Shown here: in pieces, positions 1 through 7,049 of the stretch
Layout: every line of letters starts with the position of its first letter
How positions within the stretch are numbered: the stretch's first letter is position 1
Origin: an uncultured bacterium
GTDB lineage: Bacteria; Hydrogenedentota; Hydrogenedentia; Hydrogenedentales; CAITNO01
Reading direction: 5' to 3'
Length of the DNA: 19,134 bases
NCBI GenBank assembly: GCA_937923585.1
Contig: CALDSM010000702.1
Span: forward strand, 1 to 19,134
Position numbers and translations under genes: made by a program
Notes under the pieces: generated by a model
The model's input: the letters and a program-made list of their open reading frames with translations, nothing else
Told to the model about the DNA's origin: nothing
Database searches by the model: none

Positions 1-30
1 CTGGAGTTCAGACGTGTGCTCTTCCGATCT
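1..30. other. Illumina adapter sequence (not genomic)
   Basis: These 30 bases match the 3' part of the Illumina TruSeq read-2 adapter, which ends in GCTCTTCCGATCT. They are library-construction sequence left at the contig end. Read on the plus strand they encode the tell-tale peptide MCSSDL, and on the minus strand they add QIGRAHV to the end of the neighbouring gene. Genomic sequence starts at about position 31. Confidence 0.97.
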
Positions 31-907
31 GGTCCGGGCAGTCCCGGACGAAGTCGTACAATTCAGACGAACCGAAGGCGATGCCCGAGACGATCTTGCC
101 GGGGTCGGTGGTCTTCTTGGACCCGGTGACCTTGCCGGCCTGCCAGAGCCGCATAATGCCGTCGCTCAGGAACTCGGTGTGAATGCCAAGCTCTTTCAGG
201 TCGGTGCCGGCGATGAGCGTGGCCACCGCCTCCGGCACCGCGCCATAGCCGATCTGGAGGCAGGAACCGTCGCGCACCACGCCCAGCACATGGCCCGCGA
301 TCTTCTGGTCCTCCGGCGAGATGGGCGGAATGGGCACCCCGAGCATCGGGGGGTTGTCGCCCTCGATGATGTGCCGGACGTCCGAAATGTGGATGCGGCG
401 GTCTTCCGTGCCGCGAATGGGGAAGTAGCTCTCGTTGACCTCGGCAAAGAACACGCGCGAATCCCGCGCCAGCGTCTTGGCCAGTGACGGCGAGGGGGCA
501 AAGTGGAGGTATCCCTCATTGTCCGGCGGGCTCACCATGAACGAGGCCACATCGCACTGCAAATCCTTGCGGCGAAAGAGCGCCTCGAAGAACGACAGCG
601 GCGCCGGCGTCCAAGTCCGCTGCGTCTTGGGAACCATCAGTTCCAGCGGCCCGTAGAACAGCGAATCCAGCACAAAGCTGCGCCCCTCGGGATCGGCCAT
701 GATGCATGCAAAGGGCGGACCCAGCCGGAGTTCGCTGCGGATGGTGACGTTCTCCAGTTCACCGGCCCGCAGGGACAGCGCCTCGTCCAAATAGCGCGAC
801 GAGGCCGTAAAGGCGTAGTAGTCCACCATGTCGTTGGACTTCACCATGGCGGCGGCATCCGCCGCGGAAATGACCTTGCTCCGGTACTCGCTCATCACGT
901 CGGACAT
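31..907 (-). CDS. Acetyl-CoA hydrolase/transferase family protein (4-hydroxybutyrate CoA-transferase-like), 3'-truncated
   Basis: Likely a CoA-transferase that moves CoA between acyl-CoA and a carboxylate in the cytoplasm, of the acetyl-CoA hydrolase / 4-hydroxybutyrate CoA-transferase family. About 292 genuine residues are present; the family is usually 430-450, so about a third is missing. The break is artificial: the reading frame runs into adapter, which supplies the false tail QIGRAHV and a stop. Family landmarks are LQIGYGAVPEAV at about 217-228 and LGIHTEFLSDG at about 240-250. Glu245 in the latter lies where the family places its catalytic glutamate, which forms the CoA-thioester. The start at 907 is preceded by an AAGGAAGGGA Shine-Dalgarno about 6 nt upstream; Met5 is a weaker alternative. 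The acyl substrate cannot be told from sequence. Confidence 0.85.
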
Positions 908-1129
908 GAAAATCCCTTCCTTTCGTTCAGGTCAATGGCGCCCATTCGGTATCAGCCCGTTTCGTCTTCCCCTGAAACCGCCAAGGGAAGAATAGTGCTA
1001 TTATCGGGAACGCGGCAGTGCGGATCAAGAGTCCTATTCCTGTGCTTTCTGCGTTTGCGCGGGGGATGGAACCGCCTATTATTGGACGTAAACTGGGAGA
1101 TCCCGTCACTCCTGCGCTGGCGGGAGCAA

Positions 1130-1197
1130 CCCTGCCGGCTGTGCGGGACAAGCACCCTTTTACAATCACGATGAATACCTGACAACAGCCGGCAGGG
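1130..1197. repeat. 13-bp inverted repeat with 42-nt loop
   Basis: CCCTGCCGGCTGT at 1130-1142 is the exact reverse complement of ACAGCCGGCAGGG at 1185-1197. The CCGGCTGT core recurs in the first hairpin of the dispersed repeat at 9593 and 12073, so this may be a related family of hairpin elements. There is no T-tract typical of a terminator. Confidence 0.6.
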
Positions 1198-1222
1198 ATG
1201 CCAGCATTCCCGGTGAGAAGAA

Positions 1223-1251
1223 TTGATCGCCACCCTGCCCGCCGCTATGAT
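1223..1251 (+). promoter_or_regulatory. Candidate sigma70-type promoter of the Gfo/Idh/MocA gene
   Basis: TTGATC (1223-1228) is followed after exactly 17 nt by TATGAT (1246-1251). The -10 box matches five of six consensus bases and the -35 box four of six. Transcription would start near 1258, giving a leader of about 34 nt that contains an AAAGGGA ribosome-binding site before the ATG at 1292. Confidence 0.45.
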
Positions 1252-1291
1252 GGTCTCCGGTTGACGGGCCTCCAACGAAAGGGAACAAACC

Positions 1292-2629
1292 ATGTCCAAT
1301 ACCATTCAACGCCGCGAATTCCTCATGACCGCCGCCGCCGGAGCCGGACTGCTGGTGCTGCCAAGCCGGACGGTGTTCGGCGCCGATGCCGCGAACAACA
1401 AGCTGAACGTCGCCCTGATCGGCGCCTGGGGCCGGGGCATGGCCCACTATGACGGGCTCGCCCATGAGAACGTCGTCGCCATTTGCGACGTGGACGAGAA
1501 CCACCTGGACGTGGCGGCGGAGAAGTTCCCCAAGGCGAAGCGCTACGTGGACTGGCGCAAATGCCTGGACCACAGGGGGCTGGACGCCGTAGTCATCTGC
1601 ACCTGCGACCACACGCACGCGTTCATCACCAACTGGGCCATGAACCGCGGCCTGCACGTCTATTGCGAAAAGCCGCTGGCCAATTCGGTCGAGGAGGCAC
1701 GGGTCGTGCGCGCGACCTATCTCAAGGTCAAGGACAAGCTGGCGACGCAGGTGGGCACGCAGCGGCACCAGTATGAGAATTTCAACCGCGTGCAGGAACT
1801 GATCCGCGACGGGGCCATCGGCGAACTGAAGTCGGTCTGCGCCTGGGGCAACCGCCAGCTTCCGCGGCCCGGCTACCTGCCCGCCGAGGGCACGCCGCCC
1901 AAGACGCTGCACTATGACCTGTGGCTCGGCCCGTCGCCGGAGCATCCCTACAATCCCGGCTACTTCTCGGGCCAGGCGGGCGCAAACTGCCTCCAGTGGA
2001 ACATGTACTGGGACTTCGGCAGCGGCCAGGTGGGCGACATGGGCAGCCACACGATGGACATCGCCTGGAACGCACTCGAAGCCGGCCTGCCCACGGCGGC
2101 CGAAGGCACCGGCGAGCCGGTCAATCCCGAGGTGTCCCCCGTGAACCTCAAGATGACCTTCCAGATTCCCGCCAACGACTGGCGTCCGGCCATAGACCTC
2201 TCCTGGTACCAGGGCGGCGCCATGCCCGAGTCGCCAAGCGACGCGGTGGACCTCAACAAGATTGACCACGGGGCCATGTTTAAGGGTTCCAAGGGCGTGC
2301 TCGTGTCGGGTTTTGAAAACCGGCTGCTGCTGCCCAACGACGAGGACGGTGACCTGACCTACTACAAGCCGCGCGACAAGGAGCACCTGCTGCCCCGCGT
2401 CCACAATTTCCAGCGCGAATGGCTCGACGCCTGCAAGGGCAGCCTCAAGACCTCCTGCGACTTCGACTACGCGGGCAAGATGATCGAGATGATGATGCTG
2501 GGGCTGGTTTCCTACCGCGTCGGCAAGCCCGTCGAGTACGACAGCGCCAACGGCCATGTCACCAACAGTCCCGAGGCCGAAGCGCTGCTCTGCCGCAAAT
2601 ACCGCAAGGGCTGGACGCTGAACGGTTAA
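1292..2629 (+). CDS. Gfo/Idh/MocA family oxidoreductase with Tat signal
   Basis: Predicted NAD(P)-dependent oxidoreductase of the Gfo/Idh/MocA family, which acts on sugars, inositols and related polyols. The 445-residue protein begins with a twin-arginine signal (RREFL at residues 7-11, then an alanine/glycine/leucine-rich stretch to about residue 30), so it should fold with its cofactor and be exported. The Rossmann fold follows, with IGAWGRG at 43-49 as the dinucleotide-binding glycine motif, an acidic CDVDE strand end at about 65-69, and the family's EKP motif at 126-128 (CEKPLA). Length and layout fit the large exported Gfo/Idh/MocA paralogues common in PVC bacteria. The start has an AAAGGGA box about 7 nt upstream. 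Substrate is unknown; nearby glycosidases suggest a sugar derivative. A weak stem (2641-2646 with 2666-2671) follows the stop without a T-tract. Confidence 0.9.
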   Translation: MSNTIQRREFLMTAAAGAGLLVLPSRTVFGADAANNKLNVALIGAWGRGMAHYDGLAHENVVAICDVDENHLDVAAEKFPKAKRYVDWRKCLDHRGLDAVVICTCDHTHAFITNWAMNRGLHVYCEKPLANSVEEARVVRATYLKVKDKLATQVGTQRHQYENFNRVQELIRDGAIGELKSVCAWGNRQLPRPGYLPAEGTPPKTLHYDLWLGPSPEHPYNPGYFSGQAGANCLQWNMYWDFGSGQVGDMGSHTMDIAWNALEAGLPTAAEGTGEPVNPEVSPVNLKMTFQIPANDWRPAIDLSWYQGGAMPESPSDAVDLNKIDHGAMFKGSKGVLVSGFENRLLLPNDEDGDLTYYKPRDKEHLLPRVHNFQREWLDACKGSLKTSCDFDYAGKMIEMMMLGLVSYRVGKPVEYDSANGHVTNSPEAEALLCRKYRKGWTLNG

Positions 2630-3040
2630 CGTATAGAATTGCCCCGCAGTTGTTCTGAAAGACGCCGGGGCGCATCGCGACATCAGAAGAGGAGAGGTTC
2701 ATCAGGGTTCAGTCAGGACAGGAACACATCGGAGCCAGGGCAGGGTATTTGCCGCTGCGTGCCTTGCTACGGATAACATCATACGGAATCTGGCTGCTAT
2801 AACACTCTGCTTCGATGCGAATGGAGACTTCACCGGACGAACGTTGTTCATGATCTGGCACAGTACCAGCTTCGGTTCAGGCGGCTGAGAATTCTGCCTG
2901 TCCTAACTGCGACCCTTGCCTGCGCTCAGGATGCCAACTTGAACGAGTATCAGATTCGGGCACCATTGCAGCAGAGGCAAAAAGCGCGCGGGTTGCCCCT
3001 GGCCGAGAATCGGGTGAATAGGGACAACCCGGCTTTGGCA
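2630..3040. other. Gene-poor region at the left edge of the low-GC island
   Basis: About 410 bp between converging genes with no gene I can support. Base composition drops here compared with the upstream oxidoreductase. A plus-strand frame stays open to a TGA at 2886-2888 and contains a protein-like stretch (LCFDANGDFTGRTLF at about 2818-2862), but it has no credible start codon and no family I recognise. It could be the remains of a gene broken when the island inserted, or chance. No att-like duplication, tRNA or integrase is visible. Confidence 0.45.
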
Positions 3041-3271
3041 CTAACCTCTGTCGCGAGGCGGGCAAGGGTCATTCCCGTAACTCTCCGAGTCACGTATTCT
3101 GCCATCTGGCCGATGAATCACAAGCTCAACATGCTTGTTCTGCGCGTTAACGCGACCGGCATTGATGGCGTCCCGCTGCGTGTTGTGGAGTGATGATGCT
3201 CGCTCGGCGCCTTCACCTTTGACGGCCCATTTATCGCCACGGGGTACTACATGAACATCACGTTTGGTCAT
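3041..3271 (-). CDS. DUF2188 domain-containing small protein
   Basis: A 76-residue basic protein that is a whole DUF2188 domain. The family pattern is easy to see: HVVPRGDKWAVKGEGAER near the start, a SLHNTQRDAINAGR helix, then ELVIHRPDGRIRDSESYGND near the end. Molecular function of the family is unknown, and no catalytic residues are evident. The start is well fixed by an AAGGAG Shine-Dalgarno 7 nt before the ATG. It follows the protease gene by 24 bp on the same strand, so it is probably the third gene of the ATPase-protease operon and made from the same mRNA. Its role there is unknown: inhibitor, adaptor, nucleic-acid binder and passenger are all possible. Plus-strand open frames over it are shadows. 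Confidence 0.85.
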   Translation of the reverse strand: MTKRDVHVVPRGDKWAVKGEGAERASSLHNTQRDAINAGRVNAQNKHVELVIHRPDGRIRDSESYGNDPCPPRDRG

Positions 3272-3295
3272 TGTGTTCTCCTTGTGTTTTGCACT

Positions 3296-5593
3296 TCACT
3301 GTGCACGGACGCGCGTCCTGACTGGAAGCTCAATCGAGGCCCACGCAATACGGTTCATTTCAGCCAGAGTCTCGTTGTAGACCTGCCCACGCTTAGTTGG
3401 GTCCGTTTCTGTGTCCCTGATAGTAACAAGCAATGTCGCATTTTGTGGCTCTGCGATGGAGACATCGCTTCTGTCGAACGCCTCGACTCGCAGTCCCCAC
3501 TGCTTTCCAGCCTGTACATCGGCCATCCGCCGCCGGTATACCTTGACGGGTGACCACTTGAACCCATGCTGGATGAGATGAGCCTCGTATAGCTCAGCGT
3601 AATCCTTTGGTTCAAGAGGGATTTGGCCTTTGAAGACGAATTTGCCGTTCTCTTTCTTATGGGGTTCGTAGACGCCAAGCGCCACATCCACATTCGTACG
3701 GCAATATTCGGCTCCGAAAACGGGGTCAAGCGGCGGGTCGTATACAAGGGTCATTACAAGTTCCCCACGAAGACCACCCTTCTTGCCCCGTAAGCAGTTC
3801 GGAATAGGAAACGCGTCTCTCTCGAACCGGAAGCTCTTGCCGCGACGCAACTCCAACTCAAACGCCATTGTCATTCGGTCCTGTGTGCATCCGAGGATTT
3901 CAGCCACGTCTCCGGGTATGCCAAAACCCTTGTAAGGCAATTCATCACGAGACAAGTCCTCGGAGCGCAACACGGCGGAATGAATTAGCAACGCCTTCAA
4001 TAACGTCCTCGACGCGTTCCCGCCCAATTGGTGATCTACATTTGCCAGGGTCCCAGCTACTAGCGGTGCGGCGAAGCTTGTCCCTATATCTTCTGCCAAC
4101 TGACTTGTGGCGTTTACGGAGAGAACACCCGTTTGGGTGAAGTATCCTTTGGCATCGCAATTCCCACCATAGTGTGAAATTTCCGGTTTCGGGAGGAAAC
4201 CGGCACCTGGCCCCTTACGTGAAAATGGCGATGGCTGCTCTTTCCTTACTCTTGTATTGGCGCTGTCGAGGTGTGCCAAAGCACCCACTGTTAGACCTCT
4301 AGCAGAATCGGCTGGTGGACGTATCCGGTCTTCGTCACCAAGACTCGCTTCCGGAGGCCATGACCTAAAGGGGGGAGTTGCGTAATTGCCTCCTGCAAAC
4401 ACGAAGATGACCCCATACTCGTCCTGAAGTGAATCCAGTCTCATCGCCAAATCGGAAAACTCATGATACTTACAGGGGGCTCCGTCTGTGCCAATGGACA
4501 GGTTCCAGACACGGACATCACGATGGAGCTTCAGCGCGTCTTCGAGAATAGTAATCAGTTCATCTTCGGTGAAGTTCTCGTTTGAATCGGGCACGGCAAT
4601 TACGTCAAGTATCCGCGAGTGGATATCCGGAAACCTGGGGTCCCGGTTGTTGAGCACGTGAGGGTTTGCGAGTAAACCGGCAACAAAACTGCCATGTGAA
4701 TTGTCCTGTATTTCCTCGGGAACGTACTCTTCCCTAGCCACAATCCATGGGGTTAGAAAGGAGTTGTCAGACCGTGTGCCGGAATCAACGATGCCGACGG
4801 TTGGATAATGCGAATTATCCCCTGGTACGGGGAAATCATCTGCTGTCAGGCCCCTCAATGCACGCGATGCGGTCTTTACAGAATGGTAAGAGGGAAAGGA
4901 ACCGACGCATTGTGTTCCAATAAAACCGGTCAGCGGGGTAACGGAGTCTTGCCGTAGCCCTTCGACCCGATAGATTACAAGGTTGGGGCCATAGTCCAGT
5001 CTCTTGGGGACTGGCAATTTCAGGCTGTCCAACAGGTCCAAAAACGCCTCCTCTATCTGAGTATTCAGCCGGTCATCTGAATGATGAAAGAGCTTCACTT
5101 TCAGTGCTGGAATACCATGGACAATTTCGCCTTCGAGCCTCTCAACCCCTTCTATACCCAACTCTTCGCTGGCAGAAAACGCCGTTATGGACTCAATCGT
5201 AGATAGCGCTGCCATGCCTGTTTGAGAAGATACGCTCAGGATGGCGTTTTGGAGTTTTTCAAGCCCCATGGTCGTCACGCTTATCAGTAACTCGCCGAAG
5301 TCCCGTACTCCGATTACGGGACAGGTCTCACTGAAGAAGGTGGTAGGCCGATGACTCTTAGCGTAGGCCTCCTTTTTCAGTTTGACCTTGGCGACACCTG
5401 CAAGATTTGGGTATTTCCGCAACGAAGGCGAAAAGTCGGCACCCAGTGTGTTTACCTGACGCACTAGAGTGTTTCTGACTTCCATATTGACTTCGCAGAA
5501 ACATTTCTTAGGCCCCCCACCGCGCGTAACGCTACGTATGTCATCTTTGCGCCGCTGCATTACACGGATAGGAAGGAAATCGTGGTCGGTCAT
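3296..5593 (-). CDS. Subtilisin-like serine protease (S8 family), ATPase-partnered, IteS-like
   Basis: A 765-residue subtilase with the full catalytic triad: Asp270 (VGIVDSG), His300 (NSHGSFVAG) and Ser506 (GTSFAAP), plus the oxyanion-hole Asn403 (FAGGN). There is no signal peptide or membrane segment, so it should work in the cytoplasm, which is unusual for this mostly secreted family. About 260 residues precede the protease domain and about 230 follow it. It starts inside the stop codon of the ATPase gene (ATGA overlap) with a GGGGAG box about 7 nt upstream, so the two are translationally coupled. Cytosolic subtilases paired with an AAA+ ATPase are associated with anti-phage defence; I recall the name IteS for the peptidase, unchecked. 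Expected role: cleave host or phage proteins once activated by the ATPase. This last step is inference. Confidence 0.9.
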   Translation of the reverse strand: MTDHDFLPIRVMQRRKDDIRSVTRGGGPKKCFCEVNMEVRNTLVRQVNTLGADFSPSLRKYPNLAGVAKVKLKKEAYAKSHRPTTFFSETCPVIGVRDFGELLISVTTMGLEKLQNAILSVSSQTGMAALSTIESITAFSASEELGIEGVERLEGEIVHGIPALKVKLFHHSDDRLNTQIEEAFLDLLDSLKLPVPKRLDYGPNLVIYRVEGLRQDSVTPLTGFIGTQCVGSFPSYHSVKTASRALRGLTADDFPVPGDNSHYPTVGIVDSGTRSDNSFLTPWIVAREEYVPEEIQDNSHGSFVAGLLANPHVLNNRDPRFPDIHSRILDVIAVPDSNENFTEDELITILEDALKLHRDVRVWNLSIGTDGAPCKYHEFSDLAMRLDSLQDEYGVIFVFAGGNYATPPFRSWPPEASLGDEDRIRPPADSARGLTVGALAHLDSANTRVRKEQPSPFSRKGPGAGFLPKPEISHYGGNCDAKGYFTQTGVLSVNATSQLAEDIGTSFAAPLVAGTLANVDHQLGGNASRTLLKALLIHSAVLRSEDLSRDELPYKGFGIPGDVAEILGCTQDRMTMAFELELRRGKSFRFERDAFPIPNCLRGKKGGLRGELVMTLVYDPPLDPVFGAEYCRTNVDVALGVYEPHKKENGKFVFKGQIPLEPKDYAELYEAHLIQHGFKWSPVKVYRRRMADVQAGKQWGLRVEAFDRSDVSIAEPQNATLLVTIRDTETDPTKRGQVYNETLAEMNRIAWASIELPVRTRVRAQ

Positions 5594-6720
5594 GGCTTAC
5601 TCCCCTTCTTCAATAAGTTGCCAACGTGTTTGTGTGAAATCCCGAACATCTCTGCTAATCGCCTGTAAGTAAAGATTTCCGGGCTTATTTCCCTCGCCAA
5701 TTGAAGCTTAACCTCAAGAGTGGAGGCTGAGAAATCGGTGTTGTGCAATCTTCTGCGCAGACAACGCAACAGGAGTCTGTTGACATCCGTGTGTATGGAA
5801 TCGGAAACCACCGTTTCCCGCAGTTCATCTTGGCACACCTGGCGAATATCAGACCCGGAGAAGTCTATAGCTACCGTAGCCGCGTCCTCTATTTCCTTTT
5901 CTGTAACTGTGTCACCCAGAAAACGGCAAAACAGTCTTGCACGCACATCGATGCTCGGCGGCACCAAATGAACCTTGTACGCAAACCGCCTCCATACCGC
6001 CGGGTCGAGCAGATGTTCGTGGTTCGAGGCGGCAAGAAGAATGGTATGGGAATCCAAGCTGTCTATGTTCTGCAAAAGGCTTACGACGGCCCTCTTTAAC
6101 TCCCCCATTTCGTGGGTATCATCGCGGAGCTTGGCGAAGGCGTCAAACTCGTCGAGAAACAACACGCACGGCTTTGATGAGGCATAATCAAAGAGCATTC
6201 TCAAATTCTTTGATGTACTTCCAAGATAGGACGAGACAAGTCCGTCTGAACGCGCTGTAACAAGCGGGAGTTCAAGTTCCGAGGCGATGTAGCGGGCAAG
6301 TTCTGTCTTCCCACAACCTGGCGGGCCATAGGCCAGTAACGACGGAGTAATGCCGACTTTGTTGGCAATCAGGCGGTCAGCAGCCCTCACGAAACGAAGG
6401 AACTCCGTCACACTGTCATCTATATCGGGTTCAAGAAAAATTTCCACACTTCCTTTGGGAATAAACTCAACGTCCGCTAGCGCCAAACGAGACTCGCTGT
6501 CCACAGGGGTCACTGCGGCCGCACTGGCACCAGCAAGAGTCAGGGTACTGTTATTGCCCGTGGAGAAGTTCCCCACGACACCGCGTATACGGTCAGCGGC
6601 CTTCCTGTCCCCGTCACGGTCTATCTTCTCGGCCAGCGCCAAGGCATACGCACGGACCTTTTCCTTGTTATTGTTTAAGCCACCGTCCACGATCTTCAAT
6701 AGTTCAAGAAGAAACTTCAC
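5590..6720 (-). CDS. AAA+ ATPase with C-terminal helix-turn-helix, IteA-like
   Basis: A single-AAA+-domain ATPase of 376 residues from the GTG start. Visible motifs: Walker A GPPGCGKT (132-139), Walker B LFLDEFDAF with Asp190-Glu191, sensor 1 Asn233 (AASN), arginine pair WRRF (243-246), and a sensor-2-like SGSDIRQV (288-295). All ATPase residues look intact. The last 25 residues (about 350-374, TYRRLAEMFGISHKHVGNLLKK) form a clear helix-turn-helix, odd for a protease-partner ATPase. An in-frame ATG at 6783 lies almost on the predicted transcription start, so it is unlikely; GTG at 6720 has a GGAG box 8 nt upstream and opens the conserved-looking KFLLELLKIV. It overlaps the protease start by four bases. 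Likely role: sense infection or remodel substrates for the protease; the HTH may also repress the operon. Both are inference. Confidence 0.85.
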   Translation of the reverse strand: MKFLLELLKIVDGGLNNNKEKVRAYALALAEKIDRDGDRKAADRIRGVVGNFSTGNNSTLTLAGASAAAVTPVDSESRLALADVEFIPKGSVEIFLEPDIDDSVTEFLRFVRAADRLIANKVGITPSLLAYGPPGCGKTELARYIASELELPLVTARSDGLVSSYLGSTSKNLRMLFDYASSKPCVLFLDEFDAFAKLRDDTHEMGELKRAVVSLLQNIDSLDSHTILLAASNHEHLLDPAVWRRFAYKVHLVPPSIDVRARLFCRFLGDTVTEKEIEDAATVAIDFSGSDIRQVCQDELRETVVSDSIHTDVNRLLLRCLRRRLHNTDFSASTLEVKLQLAREISPEIFTYRRLAEMFGISHKHVGNLLKKGSKP

Positions 6721-6740
6721 GTAAAGAACTCCATTATTGC

Positions 6741-6824
6741 CATTGCACCCTATTCCTGTCATCTTGTGTACTATGCCTGGCACTTCGTGTAATATATCAT
6801 GCTATTTGTGTAATGTCAAGGCCG
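6741..6824. repeat. 21-bp direct repeats over the operon promoter (candidate operator)
   Basis: Three units start at 6762, 6783 and 6804, exactly 21 bp apart (two helical turns). The shared core is T-T/C-GTGTA-A/C-T-A/G-T at the same offset in each unit; nine of its eleven positions are identical. A fourth, degenerate unit at 6741-6761 matches the 6762 unit at 13 of 21 positions but has lost GTGTA. The units cover the -35 box, the -10 box, the transcription start and the early leader. Such phasing fits cooperative binding of a repressor on one face of the DNA. Confidence 0.55.
6791..6819 (-). promoter_or_regulatory. Strong sigma70-type promoter of the ATPase-protease-DUF2188 operon
   Basis: On the minus strand, a perfect TTGACA (6814-6819) is followed after exactly 17 nt by TATATT (6791-6796), five of six consensus bases. 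Transcription should start near 6784, giving a leader of about 64 nt to the GTG start at 6720. This is the best promoter in the window. Confidence 0.8.
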
Positions 6825-6828
6825 GGCA

Positions 6829-6846
6829 CATTTGGTCCGCCAAATG
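6829..6846. promoter_or_regulatory. Palindrome just upstream of the -35 box
   Basis: CATTTGG-TCCG-CCAAATG is a 7-bp perfect inverted repeat with a 4-nt centre. It lies 10 bp upstream of the -35 hexamer of the operon and about 200 bp before the divergent fucosidase gene. It could be a dimer-binding site for a second regulator; the T-tract expected of a terminator is absent. Confidence 0.4.
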
Positions 6847-7049
6847 CTGTACTAACCCTCACCGCCTCCTCAAGACCACTTGCTTTCAAACAAGATTGTC
6901 CATGCGCGAATGTTCAAGCTGAAGGACTCGGTAGTTTTTTCCCAGTGAGCCTCGGGACTCCCACCACGCTACCGTGCCGCTCCTCCTTTCCCCTACAATC
7001 AGATTTGCGTCCTTGGGTAGCTAACTCCTTTGGCGCCTTGGAGGTGGTT

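Larger units (their letters stand above)
908..1291. other. Divergent intergenic region
   Basis: A gap of 384 bp between the divergently read CoA-transferase and oxidoreductase genes. It holds a 13-bp inverted repeat (1130-1197) and a candidate promoter for the oxidoreductase (1223-1251). Open frames here lack recognisable domains and I do not call a gene. A small palindrome, AATAG-TG-CTATT, lies near 991-1002 and could be regulatory. Confidence 0.6.

Noticed and set aside
14..487. Plus-strand open frame beginning MCSSDL
   Set aside because: It begins inside the sequencing adapter and runs antisense to the CoA-transferase; it is a contamination artefact.
2641..2671. GCCCCG/CGGGGC stem after the oxidoreductase
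   Set aside because: Only 6 bp with a 19-nt loop and no T-tract; too weak for a terminator.
1166..2683. 505-residue open frame on the minus strand
   Set aside because: Antisense shadow of the Gfo/Idh/MocA gene, caused by high third-position GC; no domain and low-complexity Val/Gly/His-rich composition.
2877..3065. 62-residue minus-strand open frame after DUF2188
   Set aside because: No recognisable motif and no good ribosome-binding site; not called as a fourth operon gene.
2939..3193. 84-residue plus-strand open frame
   Set aside because: Shadow of the DUF2188 gene, which has a clear domain and Shine-Dalgarno sequence on the other strand.
6813..7049. N-terminal extension of the GH95 frame
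   Set aside because: The extension has no signal peptide or homology pattern; the signal peptide and GGAGG box place the start at 7050.
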